In this document: positions 42,599 through 55,100 of the stretch, piece after piece | How positions within the stretch are numbered: position 1 is the first letter of the stretch | How the letters are laid out: each line of letters opens with the position of its first letter | Assembly (NCBI RefSeq): GCF_004011695.2 | Contig: NC_082417.1 | Span: forward strand, 496,001 to 560,000 | DNA: 64,000 bases | Source: Ascochyta rabiei | Lineage: Eukaryota > Ascomycota > Dothideomycetes > Pleosporales > Didymellaceae | Direction of reading: 5' to 3' | Made by a program: the position numbers and the translations under genes | Notes under the pieces: model-generated | What the model was told of the DNA's origin: nothing | Seen by the model: the letters and a program-made list of their open reading frames with translations, nothing else | Databases searched by the model: none

Positions 42599-44800
42599 AT
42601 GCAGCCCAGCACGCCGGTGCAGCCAGTAAGCGGCACCTTCTTTGAGGCTGCGAAGCTGCTGCGTCCTCATCTGAAAGCCCGATCTGGGTCTCATGCTGGT
42701 GCGGCCGTGCGTTCAGGTCTCGAGTCCAGTACTACACTACACACTGGCCGTGATGCCGACTCGCGATTGTCGAAATCCTCCACTACTACAGTAGTTGACG
42801 GAGATGAAGTGATTACACAGCTCTACACATCGAGTAGGCAGTACGAGGTTGCGAGTTCCCGGGTGTTGGGGGCAATGGGTCATCTGGACATGGACGTTCC
42901 GGTTGAGAGTCCAGGAGCGAGCTCAGCAGCATCGCCAGCGTCTTCGCTCTTCCCTTTGGAGAGCGCCTGGTGCCCGCTGTCAAGTACTATTCCAACCGCA
43001 AAGGAAGAGAAAAAGCACGGCAAGTTCTGTCAGACGAGGAGTGGGGTGAAGAAATCTCTTCGTCGTGATGGACGTAGTATTGCCGGCATATCCGCGGATG
43101 CACTCCGTTCGGGCTTCTGCTCCACTTCAACTGAACACCTGATAGCGACGAAGGATGGTGAAGGCGAAGAAAAGGTGACTGAGTCGGTTTGCTCAATGGC
43201 CTCAGATGAACCACCTCGGATCATGCCGTTGCGTCTGTCGAGGTTTCTGCCCAAGCTGACCATTAGCATACCAAACAACGGCGAGAACGAGACCCGGTTC
43301 GATGCTAGGTATGACATTGGCCAAAACGAAGACACAGCCAGTGAGGATGAGACATACCATGTCGCGCCGCTTCGCCTGCGCTCGTCAAATTTGACTGCAG
43401 CAACAAAGGGGAATAGCTCTGCAGCTGAGACATCCTTCTACTACGCAGTCAGCGCCAAAGCAGACGACCACGTCTTTTCCAATTTACCTGCGACATCTCG
43501 GATGGACCGCCCGATGTCTGGCTCCTTGATCAAGCTACACAAGGCGATGGAACAAACCTCCAACGACAGCATCAAAACTCCATCGGTTGCCTCCACGGCT
43601 TCGCAAAGGATCACTCACTCACCCTCACTAAGGCTTCGACACACTGCCTTGAGCTCGACTCCCGGCTTACAATCTGACTCATTACGATCTCACTACTCGG
43701 CATCAGAGCCTGAACCAAACCTTCTTGTGCTGAAGGCACCAAAGATGCCGCTGCAAGACGACGGTGGAGCTGGAAAGGCCTTGCGCCTAGCACCCAGCCT
43801 TGAAGAGGGTCTCTGTGCAGACGATCTGGAGGTGTTCGAGGAGAATGCAGTAGCGGCTGCTGCACCTATTGTCCGTGGTGTTGACCCAAACGTCGTAGAC
43901 ATTCGGCATTCGAAGGTGAGTGAGACATACGCAGAACCAGCCCACACTGTCTCAATTCATCAGCGGTTTGAAGATAGGCTGGCTGTTGACACTCTTGTTC
44001 TTCCAGACGCAGCTCTCTTTCCTTCCTTAAGTATGCTCGTGGCCAAGCCGAACAAGAACCTCCCGGCAGTGACGTCTGGAACGTCCTCGGAGTGTATGGC
44101 TGCTTCGCCGTCTGTAGCTTTCAAGCGAATCTCAACAGCATGCTCGAGTTCTACGGCAAGTGTTATAATACCGACCATGCCTTTCCAAGTCCTTGAGACT
44201 ATAGTCTTTTCTGCCGCATACGGAGATATCGAGTGCCGAAAGTTGGCGTCAACCTTGTACAACGAGATCATAGAAGCAGAGAACGCAGGTATTGAACCAC
44301 GATGGGACATTCATAAGCAGCGACTCTTTCACCAATCGCATCTTGTGCAGGATCTTTACTCCGGGATGCAGCACGGGTATCTGCGGCAGGATGTCTTCGA
44401 AACAGTCCGACAGCAGCTGTTTCCCACTGGTGCCACAGAACCGATGGAGAGCCGAGATTTCACGGCATACATCTTCGGTGCTGTGGGTTCGCTCGCCCTG
44501 GATGAAGATCGAGCACAGCAGATATTGAAGCTCGCAATCAACGATGAGCCCTTCAGTGAATCCTCACCGGAGGAGGAGACCTTCTTCGAACGTGAGTCTT
44601 TCAATACAGAGGGCTTCGTATATGAAGACAGCACTGATGGTGACCATTACGAACGTCTTTGCTCGGTGCCTTCGACTGCTGGTACGTCTGAGTCTCCAAA
44701 GCCAGCACCACAGTCTGCTTGGCGGTCATGGAAATTCTTCTTGAAACTCGCTCAACTATTTCGCCTTGGCCGTTCGAGGCGGACATCTCAGACGGCATAG
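42599..44800 (+). CDS. Hypothetical protein, 733 aa
   Basis: Single-exon frame from the first ATG (MQPSTPVQPVSGTFFEAAK). The first about 510 residues are Ser/Thr-rich and low in structure, with patches of charged residues. From about residue 525 the sequence looks folded and helical: VIIPTMPFQVLETIVFSAA, ECRKLASTLYNEIIEAE, WDIHKQRLFHQ and the following segment through RQQLFPTG. An acidic stretch (SSPEEETFFERESF) and a short amphipathic, basic C-terminus (WKFFLKLAQLFRLGRSRR) that could bind membrane or calmodulin end the protein. No known family recognised. Codon-like composition throughout supports a real gene. Confidence 0.7.
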   Translation: MQPSTPVQPVSGTFFEAAKLLRPHLKARSGSHAGAAVRSGLESSTTLHTGRDADSRLSKSSTTTVVDGDEVITQLYTSSRQYEVASSRVLGAMGHLDMDVPVESPGASSAASPASSLFPLESAWCPLSSTIPTAKEEKKHGKFCQTRSGVKKSLRRDGRSIAGISADALRSGFCSTSTEHLIATKDGEGEEKVTESVCSMASDEPPRIMPLRLSRFLPKLTISIPNNGENETRFDARYDIGQNEDTASEDETYHVAPLRLRSSNLTAATKGNSSAAETSFYYAVSAKADDHVFSNLPATSRMDRPMSGSLIKLHKAMEQTSNDSIKTPSVASTASQRITHSPSLRLRHTALSSTPGLQSDSLRSHYSASEPEPNLLVLKAPKMPLQDDGGAGKALRLAPSLEEGLCADDLEVFEENAVAAAAPIVRGVDPNVVDIRHSKVSETYAEPAHTVSIHQRFEDRLAVDTLVLPDAALFPSLSMLVAKPNKNLPAVTSGTSSECMAASPSVAFKRISTACSSSTASVIIPTMPFQVLETIVFSAAYGDIECRKLASTLYNEIIEAENAGIEPRWDIHKQRLFHQSHLVQDLYSGMQHGYLRQDVFETVRQQLFPTGATEPMESRDFTAYIFGAVGSLALDEDRAQQILKLAINDEPFSESSPEEETFFERESFNTEGFVYEDSTDGDHYERLCSVPSTAGTSESPKPAPQSAWRSWKFFLKLAQLFRLGRSRRTSQTA

Positions 44801-45591
44801 GCTCAGCTCTATGGTAGCCACTCGTTTCTACCGTCAACTTCACTTTTCCTTTGCTTGCATTAGCGCTTGATTCGAGATATAGATTGCCATTAGATGCACG
44901 TTACACCAATATTTCTTTCTCGCTGGGTTGATATGAGTGTTGTCGTGATACTTATCAAGGTACCAGCAACGCAAATAGCTTTGCTGTATACGTACCGAAT
45001 GAATCGATTAGTACGTCTCAAATAAGTGTTCCGTGAGGATAGCTGTTGTAGGTGAAAGCGCTCGGTACATTTGATGATCCCTTGAGAGACCATGACGTCA
45101 CTAGGACAGCAATACGCAAGAGCACAGCATTGCAACAGCGCACGATGACAAGCAGGCTTGCTGGCGATTCTTCCAAATCTCGCAACAAGCACGCGATCAC
45201 GGTCTGGAAGCAATCCTACAAATTGCAACGCGGCTCAGGCCAAGGTTGGGACCTTGCACAACCAGCAACCGCCCGCCCGGAACCGCTGCAGCTGTAGCCA
45301 ATCGATTGGACTGCAAGCATGGAATAATTGGCTCGATCAGGCACAGGGGAATGAACCTGAGAGGACTGCGCCCCACGGTGACGCTCGTACGTGGATGTTC
45401 CGCATTGCCCGTGCACCCGCGGGGTGGTTGTGGTCGTGCCTGTTCTTGTTGATCGCATATACACCTACATACGTCATCCGCTCGTGCTGCCATAACTTCC
45501 TCATGAGCTGCTCTCCCTTTGGACTTGAGAACCTTCACCCCAGTAAACTCTTCAATCCACCCACACACAAAACAACACCCACACTGCCAAC
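44801..45591. other. Intergenic region
   Basis: No gene was seen. The last about 60 bases before 45,592 (CACACACAAAACAACACC type) are a typical fungal leader. Confidence 0.5.
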
Positions 45592-46781
45592 ATGGAGACC
45601 ATCAGCAACATTGTGAACACTGCGACGAGCACCGTCTCGAACGTCATCTACGGCGCTCCCTCTGACGAGACCACCAAGCACAACGAGACTGCTGGCAAGG
45701 AGCCTGTCTCTGGCCAGATCGGCAAGGGCACTGCCAATGAGCCTTACGACCAGGGCAACTCTGGTAAGTGCATTCGCCATCACAGAATGCCCCATCGCCA
45801 TCACAGAATGCCCCATCGCAAGTCACGCGCTAACTTCACCCCGCAGAGTCCGCTCTTGACAAGAACACCACCTCCACCACCAGTGCAGGTATCGAGCCTT
45901 CGCGCGAGGTAGAGCCAACTGGCTCGATTCAGAAGCCCGAGGACCTCATCAAGGCCTACAACAACGAAGCCAGCGACGCCACCACCACCACCACCACCAC
46001 CGGTTCAGGTTCCACTGCTACTGGTATCACAGACAAGGCTGGTGTGACTGATAAGCTCTGGAAGTCCACAGACGTCGATGCCATCAAGCCCTCAGTCGCT
46101 GATCCTGCATCTGCTCCCGAGACTGGTGTTGGCCTACACGGCAGCACCGACAGCTCTGCCACTGGAAAGGACACCCTCTGGAGGGGTGTAGGTGCGTACA
46201 AGGACGCCTCATCCACTGGTACCACGTCCACTGGACCTACCTCTACTGGCTCAACGCTCACTGGCAGCGAGCCAACTCGTCTCACTTCCGGTGAATCCAC
46301 AAGCGGTGGCCCCAAGGGCGCTGTTGACGCAGAGCCCAAGGCCTACTCCATTGGCGATCTGACCTCTGGCAAGGAGACACCTCCCAAGTCGGCCAATGAC
46401 GACACAACAAGCTCTGCCAATCCCACTTCCCACACCGCCTCCAAGACTGATGACTCTGCTGTCAGCCCTCCAGACCTGAGCACCACATCCCCTGGAAGCA
46501 AGCCAGATTACAGTGCGGACACCCACCAGCCATCCCACTCTACCGGTACGTGGACCCACAAGTTCGGGAACGTATTAAACAAAGCTGACGGTGTTGCAGG
46601 TCTTGCAGGTGAGAGGGCTGGTCATGGCGGATCAGAGTCAACGCAGCCTGCTGCTGCTGCGCCTGCGAAGCACTCATCTTCGATTTCGCCCTCCGGCGAC
46701 GACGATGAGAAGAGCGGCAAGCTGTCTGGCTTGAAGGACAAGCTCAAGACCAAGCTCCACATTGGTTCTAAGGACCACTAA
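45592..46781 (+). CDS. Disordered Thr/Ser/Gly-rich stress-type protein
   Basis: Two exons (45592-45763, 45847-46781) give 368 aa. The N-terminus METISNIVNTATSTVSNVIY is an amphipathic helix, followed by KEPVSGQIGKGTANEPYDQG, a motif I associate with fungal stress or LEA-like proteins. The middle is nearly all Thr, Ser, Gly, Pro and Asp. The C-terminus is a Lys-rich helix (GLKDKLKTKLHIGSKDH), seen at the end of related fungal proteins. No signal peptide. A 54-nt in-frame segment, 46,546-46,599, has intron-like ends and may be spliced out, giving 350 aa. Biochemical function unknown. Confidence 0.8.
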
Positions 46782-47122
46782 GCAATCTTGGGCGGCGTGT
46801 CTGGAAGACGACGAACGGTCAACGATGAACGAATATGATACCACGGAAGTTCTGGAGGGGATTGCGATTTGAATTATACCCTGTAGTAGTGCGTAATGAA
46901 CGATTTGCGATGAAGATGCGACAGCAGAAGTGAAGCACTTAGTGCCAGGGGTATGGAAGACGAATACGCCGAATACATTCGGTGATCCTTTCTGGTGATT
47001 GGCTGACGCGCGGACGGCGGCGCATTCCAGGCTTGAGCACCCTGCAGCCGTGCAACTCTCCCGCAACGTACACCAAGATACGTACACTCACATACGCCCC
47101 TTGGTAGGTGTCTACCGGCAAG
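46782..47122. other. Intergenic region
   Basis: A 341-bp spacer between two plus-strand genes. It holds the terminator of one and the promoter of the next. No other feature was seen. Confidence 0.5.
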
Positions 47123-48399
47123 ATGCCCCGCTTCTCGGCGCGTAATGCTATCGTCCTCGTCAACGTCTGCCTCCTTACACTCCTCTGCATCCATTTGAAG
47201 ACAGTTCTTTGGGATCAGAATCCCGGGCGCGCTGTGGACGGCGCAGGCTCTCTATTCGCCGACCTCGGCGACGACGATGATGGATACGATGGAGGGAATG
47301 CGGATGACCGCGATGCCGTGCTTGGGTTGAACAGTGTGAAGTCGGACTCGGAGTGGAAGAGTGAGGAGGGCAAGACGCTGCGAGTCAACGGAGGCTCGAA
47401 AGGGAATGCATTGGATGCTACGAAGCCTTCAGCCCAAATTCTTGCAAAGGAGAGGAGAACAGCTGTTGTGGTCGCAAGCCAGGCGCGCGAGAACACGACT
47501 TGGATCGCCGAGTTCTTTCCGCAGTGGGAGCAGAACATATACAGAGTCGACGATCCGACTGCAAAGTTGACCGTGCCGAAGAACAAAGGGAGGGAGAGCA
47601 TGGTGTATTTGACGTACGTCCTTTTCCTTCTTTCGATTGCTTTGTATCTTGGGTGCTCGAGCTTACTTGGATCTGGGTGCACAGCTACATCATCGACCAC
47701 TACGATACTCTCCCTGACAACGTACTTTTCATCCACCCCAATCGCTACCAGTGGCACAACGATGACCCCGATTACGACGGCCTGCCTATGCTGCGCCATT
47801 TCCAGCTCCCATACCTCGAAGAACAAGGCTACGTCAACATCCGCTGCGCATGGTCGTTAGGTTGCCCTGCTGAGATCAAGCCGCTCGCCGAAGAGGGCGA
47901 ACACAGGGAGGCGGTGCATGCTGGTGGTGACTACAAGAAGGCCTTCCAAGTCCTCTTCCCGGAGAAGGAAGTGCCCAGGGAGGTTGGGGTCAGTTGCTGT
48001 GCGCAGTTTGCGGTGACCAAGGAGAAGATCAAGGAGAGGAAAAAGGAGGATTATATCAGGTACAGAGAATGGCTTACGAGCACGGATCTGGCTGATAGTA
48101 TCAGTGGAAGGGTGTTGGAGTACTCATGGCATAGTAAGTTGGCTTGCACGTGGTGCATTCCTGCAAGTTGTGAAGCTCGAGCTAATGTCTCAACAGTGGT
48201 CTTTGGTAAGGAGCCAGTTCATTGCCCCAGCGCGAAAGAGTGCTATTGCAAGGTTTTTGGCCTTTGTGACCTTGATTGCAAAGACCCCAGTAGCTGTGAG
48301 GGTCGATACATCCTCCCGCCGTTTTCAAGTCTGCCCCAAGGCTGGCCTTTGGTAGGCTGGAAGGGTGAGCCAAGAAAAAGATTCGGGAGTGAAGAGTGA
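47123..48399 (+). CDS. DUF3431 family type II membrane protein
   Basis: Three exons (47123-47613, 47685-48133, 48197-48399) give 380 aa. Residues about 8-25 (NAIVLVNVCLLTLLCIHL) form a single N-terminal membrane anchor, followed by an acidic stem. The lumenal part has the DUF3431 features: VVVASQARENTTWIAEFFP, YRVDD, NKGRESMVYLTYIIDHYD across the first intron, and FIHPNRYQWHND. The C-terminal exon is Cys-rich (CPSAKECYCKVFGLCDLDC), probably disulphide-bonded. The layout resembles Golgi glycosyltransferase-like proteins, but the activity of the family is not known to me. ATG 47,123 is the first in frame; an upstream GTG is not used. Confidence 0.88.
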
Positions 48400-49712
48400 T
48401 CATCTATTCCTGTCCTGGACTCCTCCAACAACAATCTTCTCACGATCTCCTCATCCTACGATAGTGCTATTGTCGTCGACGCTCCACTGGCCTGTCTCCA
48501 ATCGTACAGCGCTGCTCGACTTATCCAAGTCAGCCGGCCACACATTGCGACCCACGTCGCGACGTGACCACCACGACTCTCATCGCTTGGCAAGGCAGTT
48601 CATTCGCTTGGAAGCCTCCTGGTAGTACCAAACTCTTTGGCGGGCTCAATATTCATCTGCACAATGCGTCTCTGGGCGGGGTAATCTGGTATTCGCGACT
48701 GTTTTCGGCCGCCAACCCGCTTCCCCGCTCAAGAAGCCTCCTCTGTTCACATTTGGCCCCCAACTCGACCAACGCTCCGGTGTTCGGTAAGGGGCAGGGC
48801 AAAGGGCCACCGCCGACATGAGGTAGGGGCATCCGCGGCATCAAGCTTATATGTACGATATGCAGTCGTTTCTGCATGCACGTATACACATTGCACACAA
48901 AATAAGGACCGATCCTATCATGTGCGACTAAACGAATGCAGGCCAGAGTTTTCTCAGGTCTCATAGGCTGACGGCGGCGTACCGTCAGCCCGGATCTCAC
49001 CGTACACATCATGAACGAGTGACCTCACGGCCTGGGCAGATGATGCCGTTTTCCGGTTTTACAGTAGATCGAACTTATTCCGCTTCAAGGTGACACGGCA
49101 TAGCATATTTGTTTGGTTGTTTACAAGCGCTGATTGGAACGATGGGGACACAAGGCTGAGGCTGAGCATGATGTTGAAAACTAATCTCGTTAATTAGCGC
49201 GTTCCTTATTCGGTCAGCAGAGCCTCAAGCATCTCTTCCTCTCAATTCGCCGTCCTCTTGGACAACATGACCATCACCAAGGACCGTTTGTTGTGTTGGG
49301 CAGTATTGCTTCATTTTGTTGTTGTAGTGGTTTGCTCTTTTCTTTCTTCAGGTTGCAAGTGCGAACTCAGCCTGACGCATGGCCCAATCCAACATGGCCG
49401 CAAATGTGGAACTATCCTTCCCCTCGTGTCGCCCTTGCACCGCGGCGAAGGTTCCACTTTCTGTGCCGCTAGTCACCTACTCTACGCTCGCAGAGCCGCA
49501 TTCGACCGGAAGGAACTGCCAATAAAGAAAAAGGGTTGACTGACTGACGACCAACATTCTGATGTCCATACTCAGTATTCAAAATCAGGGCCGACATTCA
49601 CAACGCTCACGGATAACATTACTCCTTACAATCCACCAATATCAGCTGTTCTTTCTGGGGTTTGACTTCACTGCCCCTACCATCTCTCACCACGTTTTCA
49701 GACCCTTTGCAG
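48400..49712. other. Intergenic region
   Basis: No defensible gene. A plus-strand frame at about 49,258-49,539 would encode a short protein with one hydrophobic stretch (HFVVVVVCSFL), but it lacks other support. The rest is promoter and 3' sequence. Confidence 0.45.
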
Positions 49713-51615
49713 ATGACCGTTTTTGAAACATTTCCATTCGATATCTTTTTCGAGACCAGCAAATACCTCGACCTCGACGACGTTGCGCATCTTGCTCAAA
49801 CATGCCGCCAATTGAGAGCACAGCTCCTCCAGAATGCACTGTCACGACGGATAGTTGAGGTGAGAATCTTCTACTGAGAAAGACATTCATAACTGATGAG
49901 GGTCTTAGACACACCATCACTACACCAACGAGGCTTGTACAGCACGTCAGGGAACCATATCCTACAATGAATCATTGTGTATGATATATGACCGACGACA
50001 TGCACTTTCAACTACACAGCCTTTCTCGGCCCGGGTCGTTGGGCAGGGAAGCACATTCCTCTACAGACAAGGCGTACTCTGTTTGCAGACCGGAAGCAGT
50101 GTTCAGATCTCGAACTTGCGCTCATCATGCTCCGTTGTGACCCTGGATCTGATGACGATGGTGTTCGGAGGCAACACATGTGAATCAGCCGGGGTTTCGT
50201 TTGAGATGATGTATTACAGTGATGAGCTACTCTCTGTTCTCGTCAATATCGAGTCTAACGAGTCTTGGATCTACTGCGTCAAGACTACCAGTAGCCTGCA
50301 AGATGACAATCGAGTCGTTCGTTCTGTGGGTTTGGGTCATGACCATTCCAAGCTGTTCATCCGCCATACGTCCCAGTATCTTTACTACGGTTCGCACACA
50401 GGTACATCTCCAAACGACGGTCATCGTAAATGGGAGATCCGGGGAGTTGCTCTGCAGCCAGGATTCGAATTGTCAGCTGAGCAGGGACGGCCATTGCTCC
50501 TCGAAGATTTTCATGGCAGCGACGTTGGATCAACGGTTACATTTGAGATCCATGACGGCTTCTTCTACGCTGTGTCCAACCAGGGAACCTACGAAGTCGA
50601 AGAGATAGACTGGACGTCTTTCTACAATTGCATCCGCTTTCCCCTGAATGACCCTGTTGCGTTAGCCGTTGAGAACGACGCACGGATATATCGAAGGCAA
50701 CACGCTGAAGGCGCCATCCACGATTCCTGGACTGATCTTACCCTCCAACCCGACGAAAAGACGAACAAGCTTTTCGTGGTCGAATCTAGACGCGAGTGGG
50801 TGGGAGCATCGTCAAAGCAACTCAGGACCTTCTACACGACATGCATAGACTTCTCTGCATCAGAGCTAGCAGCAGACGAATCTCCGCGAGATGATGAAAG
50901 CGATCCACCCCAGTTGCCTGAAGACGACCTGCTAACCACGCTTTTGGATTCCTCACATGGAGCCAGCTATATGCCCACGCCTAGACAGTACAGCTGGTCG
51001 CGGCACCCAGAATTCAGTACAATAGACATTTCACCGCGGTCTTTCATCCTCGCAAGGACAAAGTTCAGAACCTACAACTACTCTTGTTCCGCGTTCATGG
51101 ACCTGGTGGAGGACGAAACTTGCTGCCGTGGCGGAACCGACACATCACCTTCTTGCCTCAGACTGCGCATCGGGAGTCGACGCGTCGCTCCCGCCCTTTC
51201 CACCACGGACGACTTCGCTTCCGACTCCATTTGGAGAAATAACCAGAGCAAAATGCCACGCTTCGCAGACTCGACAAAGTACCGCTACACGCCCACCCGC
51301 ATGTGGCCGCCTCCACGCTCCACATGCCCTTGCTCAGCGCGTCTGCACCGCATCATGAACCCGCCCTCCACCCCGGGTTGCACAGCAGGGCAGACGAGCA
51401 TCACTGCTGCATGTGACGAGCGGAGCATCGTGTACATGATCAGACCGCGATACGCGTCCAGCTATCAACACAGCACGCACACGCTGGGCACCGTCGTCTG
51501 CATCGACTTTGGCCGCGAGGCGCTGCTAACCCCGTCTGCTGCGCACCCAGACGATATGCGCTGGGATTGGTCGCCGGGACAGGATGGGCGGTGCAGAAGC
51601 GGCACGTGTTGGTAG
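49713..51615 (+). CDS. F-box protein
   Basis: Likely substrate receptor of an SCF ubiquitin ligase. Two exons (49713-49859, 49909-51615) give 617 aa. Residues about 4-45 are an F-box: FETFPFDIFFETSKYL, then DLDDVAHLAQTCRQLRAQL. The remainder shows repeated beta-type segments (for example FEIHDGFFYAVSNQGTYEVE, KLFIRHTSQYLYYG) that suggest a propeller-like fold, as in many fungal F-box proteins with unique substrate domains. The C-terminal 100 residues are Cys/Pro/Arg-rich. The intron is 49 bp. The substrate cannot be predicted. Confidence 0.85.
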
Positions 51616-52152
51616 TATGAGCGTCTGCCGCCGGTCGGGCGAACACGGATCGTGGATTGCGGAATCCGGATTGCGGATTCAATGGGTCTTGAGCCGCAGA
51701 AGGCGTGTCATCATGGTGTGCATGTTTGCGCCCCGTTGTTTGCCTGCTTTTGGGCTGCTATGCATAATCGTCCTGCTTGGCTTCATGGTGGTGTGGAGGT
51801 GCAAGTGCATGTGCTGGCAAGGCTACGTGACCTGTCTGGTGACGAGGCTGAAGGGAAACGGGCATCACTAGTTCGATGTAGATGCGAGGCTACTGCGAGA
51901 CTGATGTTTTAAAAAAAAAATGGCGATGGCGGGTAGAGCGGTCCTTTGTCTTTGGGTGTCTCAGTGGATAGTTTATCGTCTAAATTGGTGTTTTCATTCG
52001 TTCGCACGCGCATAGGATGATGTGTGCGTATTCGACAAAGATCGTCCACCCTTTGAGCATTTCAAGCCACAATGAGCATTTGTTCATTTCGTCATTCGTG
52101 TAGTCAAAGGAAGAAAACATCCAGGAAGCTGATCGTATGTCCCTGTTCCTCC
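51616..52152. other. Convergent 3' region
   Basis: The F-box gene and the phospholipase D gene end towards each other here. Contains an A10 run at about 51,911. No additional gene was seen. Confidence 0.55.
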
Positions 52153-55100
52153 CTAAGTGTAGATTTCCTCTGTGAGAGCGTTCAAGCCCACGCCTTCTTT
52201 CGCAATATCCTCTTCCTTCAGGAACAGCAGCGGCATCTCCACAAGCGTACCCTTGATGGTACTCAGCACCTCCTTGACCTCTTGCACACCCTGCTCGCCC
52301 TGGCTGAAGTTCTCGGCTACGACGTGGCCCCACTTGTACAGGCTGGGCTTCTTGTTCTCCTTGTCCTGCTGCGACTGGCCGAAGAAGCGGGAATAGTACT
52401 CATCATACTGCTTCCAGTTCCTGACCTCATCCGAAGGAACGGGGTGAAAGATCTTGCCAAAAGCGTTGGTGTTTGTGTTGGCGCGCCAGTTCCACAGGTC
52501 CTGGAATTCATCGGACAGTGGGTCTGCAACCTGTCTGTCCATATCAGATCCCCAGTCGTAGACTTGCGGAGTAGTAACGGGCTGCCAGTTCTCGTCTACG
52601 CCATCGACAGGCTGATGCTTGAGCAGACCTAGGTGCTTGCGGAAGATCTCTCGGCGGAGAGAGCTGGCAAAGCGAGACACTTGGTAGGGGCGGCCATCCA
52701 TGGAGGAGTCAATCATGTCCGGGTCACGGATGATGATTGCGATCTCGGAATCGTGGTCGCCGAGTTGGGAGCGATCGTTCAGGTTGGCGGATCCGCAGAT
52801 GACGGTAGTGTCGTCGGCGATCAGGAGCTTGCTGTGGATGTAAAGTTCCTCGCTCACGAAAGCGTCTATCTCATCTACTGCCCCGCCTTCCCAAGGAACA
52901 TTGCGAATGTCTTCGCCGTTGAGCATGTAGCACTCGCAGACCGAATCCCAGCGACCGTCACCGAGGCCTTGGCGTCCACCGATCTTCTCGGCTTCTTGCT
53001 GGTACCGGTTGTAGTTAGACTGCCTTCCGTCGTTGGGAGGGCCTCCGTACCCGGCATCCATCTCATATGCCTGCTGCTGAGGAGGACGACCACCTCCGTC
53101 CATCTCGTAGACGCCGTACTCAGCAGTCGGTGGAGGACGGTAAGCTTGGTAGTCTCGCGCTCCCTCATGCGCCGCATCAAAGCCCTCACTAGCTTGTCCG
53201 TACGAGACACCACTACGCTGCTCGGCGTCTTGCATGACCTTACTGGCATTGATGCGATCGTAACTCCGAAGGTTGTAAAACCTGATGTAATCCATGGGGT
53301 TGAAGCCAGCCTTGGCAATCTCCTCGTAGATGGAATGACCTCCACGGTTGATGGAGTCGTACTGGAACTCCATGATAGCTCGTGTGCCCAGAGCTTCGTC
53401 AAGCTTAAGGTCGCCAGCAAAGGCAGGGACGGCAGGGATAACTACGATCATCTTGTACTTCTCGCCATTACGAGCAGCACGAACGATGCGCTCGACGATT
53501 GCCGCTCCGACCTGGTTCTTGATCGGTCGTTGCTGGTCGCCCGTAGCCGTGATGAAGAATTGGTTTTCGATGTAGACAAAGTGCTGGCTGTTCCTGATGG
53601 TCTCCACGTAGGCGTTTTGGATCGAGTGCTGAACCTGTCAGTGGACGTCACGATGGCTCAGGGCCATTACTTACCTCAGTGGAAATGTTGTGACTCCATT
53701 TGGTAGCGCTACGAGTGATTTGGCAGTCGACGTTGGCTCTCTGCGCACCGTGTTCCGCGTGTGACTGATAGTGCTGTTGCTGTTCTTGATGACCGTAGTG
53801 TTCTTGGTATTCCTCGTTGACGCGGTTGTACATCTTTTGACGGAATCCGCCGCCCCGGCCGAACAAGCCTCGTTCGCCCTCCTCACCATCACCACCAAAT
53901 CCTCGAGAGCCCTCTTCTCCCTCTTCTCCCTCTCGCTGCTGAGGTGGGTACTCGCCGCCCTGCTGGGCACCGCTTGTGGTATCAGGAAGCCTCTGGTACC
54001 TGGTTGCTTTGTGAGAGTACTTTTCGTCGTAAATGAAGTTCCAGCGTTGCGTGAAATGCGTGCGGAGGTCTTGGACAACTGGACCACGTAAGTTGAGCGC
54101 TACATCGGACCATCCCATGCGAGAGCTCTGCGTCCTGTCGAGCTTGTTTTCTTCCCAATGGTCAACAGCGGCGAAGTCTATTTTACTGTCAGCTTGTTTG
54201 CCTTCGTGAACAGCACCACATCGGTCTCCCATAACTCACCTAGCATCCTGGCATTGTTAAAGTCTTGTCCAGGGAACACGATTCGATCAAGACTACCAGG
54301 GTGCGCATCTGAGATCGGGTGAGAGTTGGTATCCCAACGTCCGTAACAGAGATCCAATCCTCCCATGAATGCAATCTGCCCATCGATCAAGCAGAGCTTC
54401 TCGTGATGCGCCCAGTAAAGAACGGTATCGCCGGTCGAACCGTAGAAGCTCTTGAGACCGTCTAGCGGTAGTTGCGCAATCTTTGCAGGCGAAAACGTCA
54501 TGTTCTTCATGGTGTTGAAGAACTGGCCAGAGAGCACCGCGGCATCTGGGGTATGGTCGGGGTGTCTAAAGACACCAATGTTGGGGTGGAGATCCTCCAA
54601 ATGGTGCTTGGTATGAGAACTAGAGACTGCAATAGGCGGTGCGATCAGCGGGTTTGTCCTTTCTACTTCCTCGAGAGATTTGAATATAACGTCGAGACCG
54701 ACTCGAGTAAGTCCTTTTGTGATCGGGTCCGTTGAATGTGGTAAAAGAGAGTGTAGATAATTGGGCAGCAATGGATTCAACTTACGCGTCAAAGCCTGCG
54801 TGACTTCTTTGTAGACTATGATGTTGACCCTGACTCCGCGTTCGGCGGCAGCTAGAAGCAGCCGATCGACACGGTACTGCTGGTTCTTGGCTGGAGGTCG
54901 TCGAAGGTAGAGCTCTGGGGACAGCCACCAGTCCAGGATCCAGATTGACTCGCGGGCTTGCTCTAGTGCAACCGATACGGCGTACATGTAAGAAGCACCT
55001 GCCCTATGTCAGCGACTACGAACAGCAGCACTCTCTGCGGGCTACAGAACATATCTCTCCAAGGGAAGCGGGCACTCACCATCGACATACCACTTGATAT

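Noticed and set aside
52633..53706. 357-codon plus-strand frame
   Set aside because: Antisense of the phospholipase D exon containing the second HKD motif.
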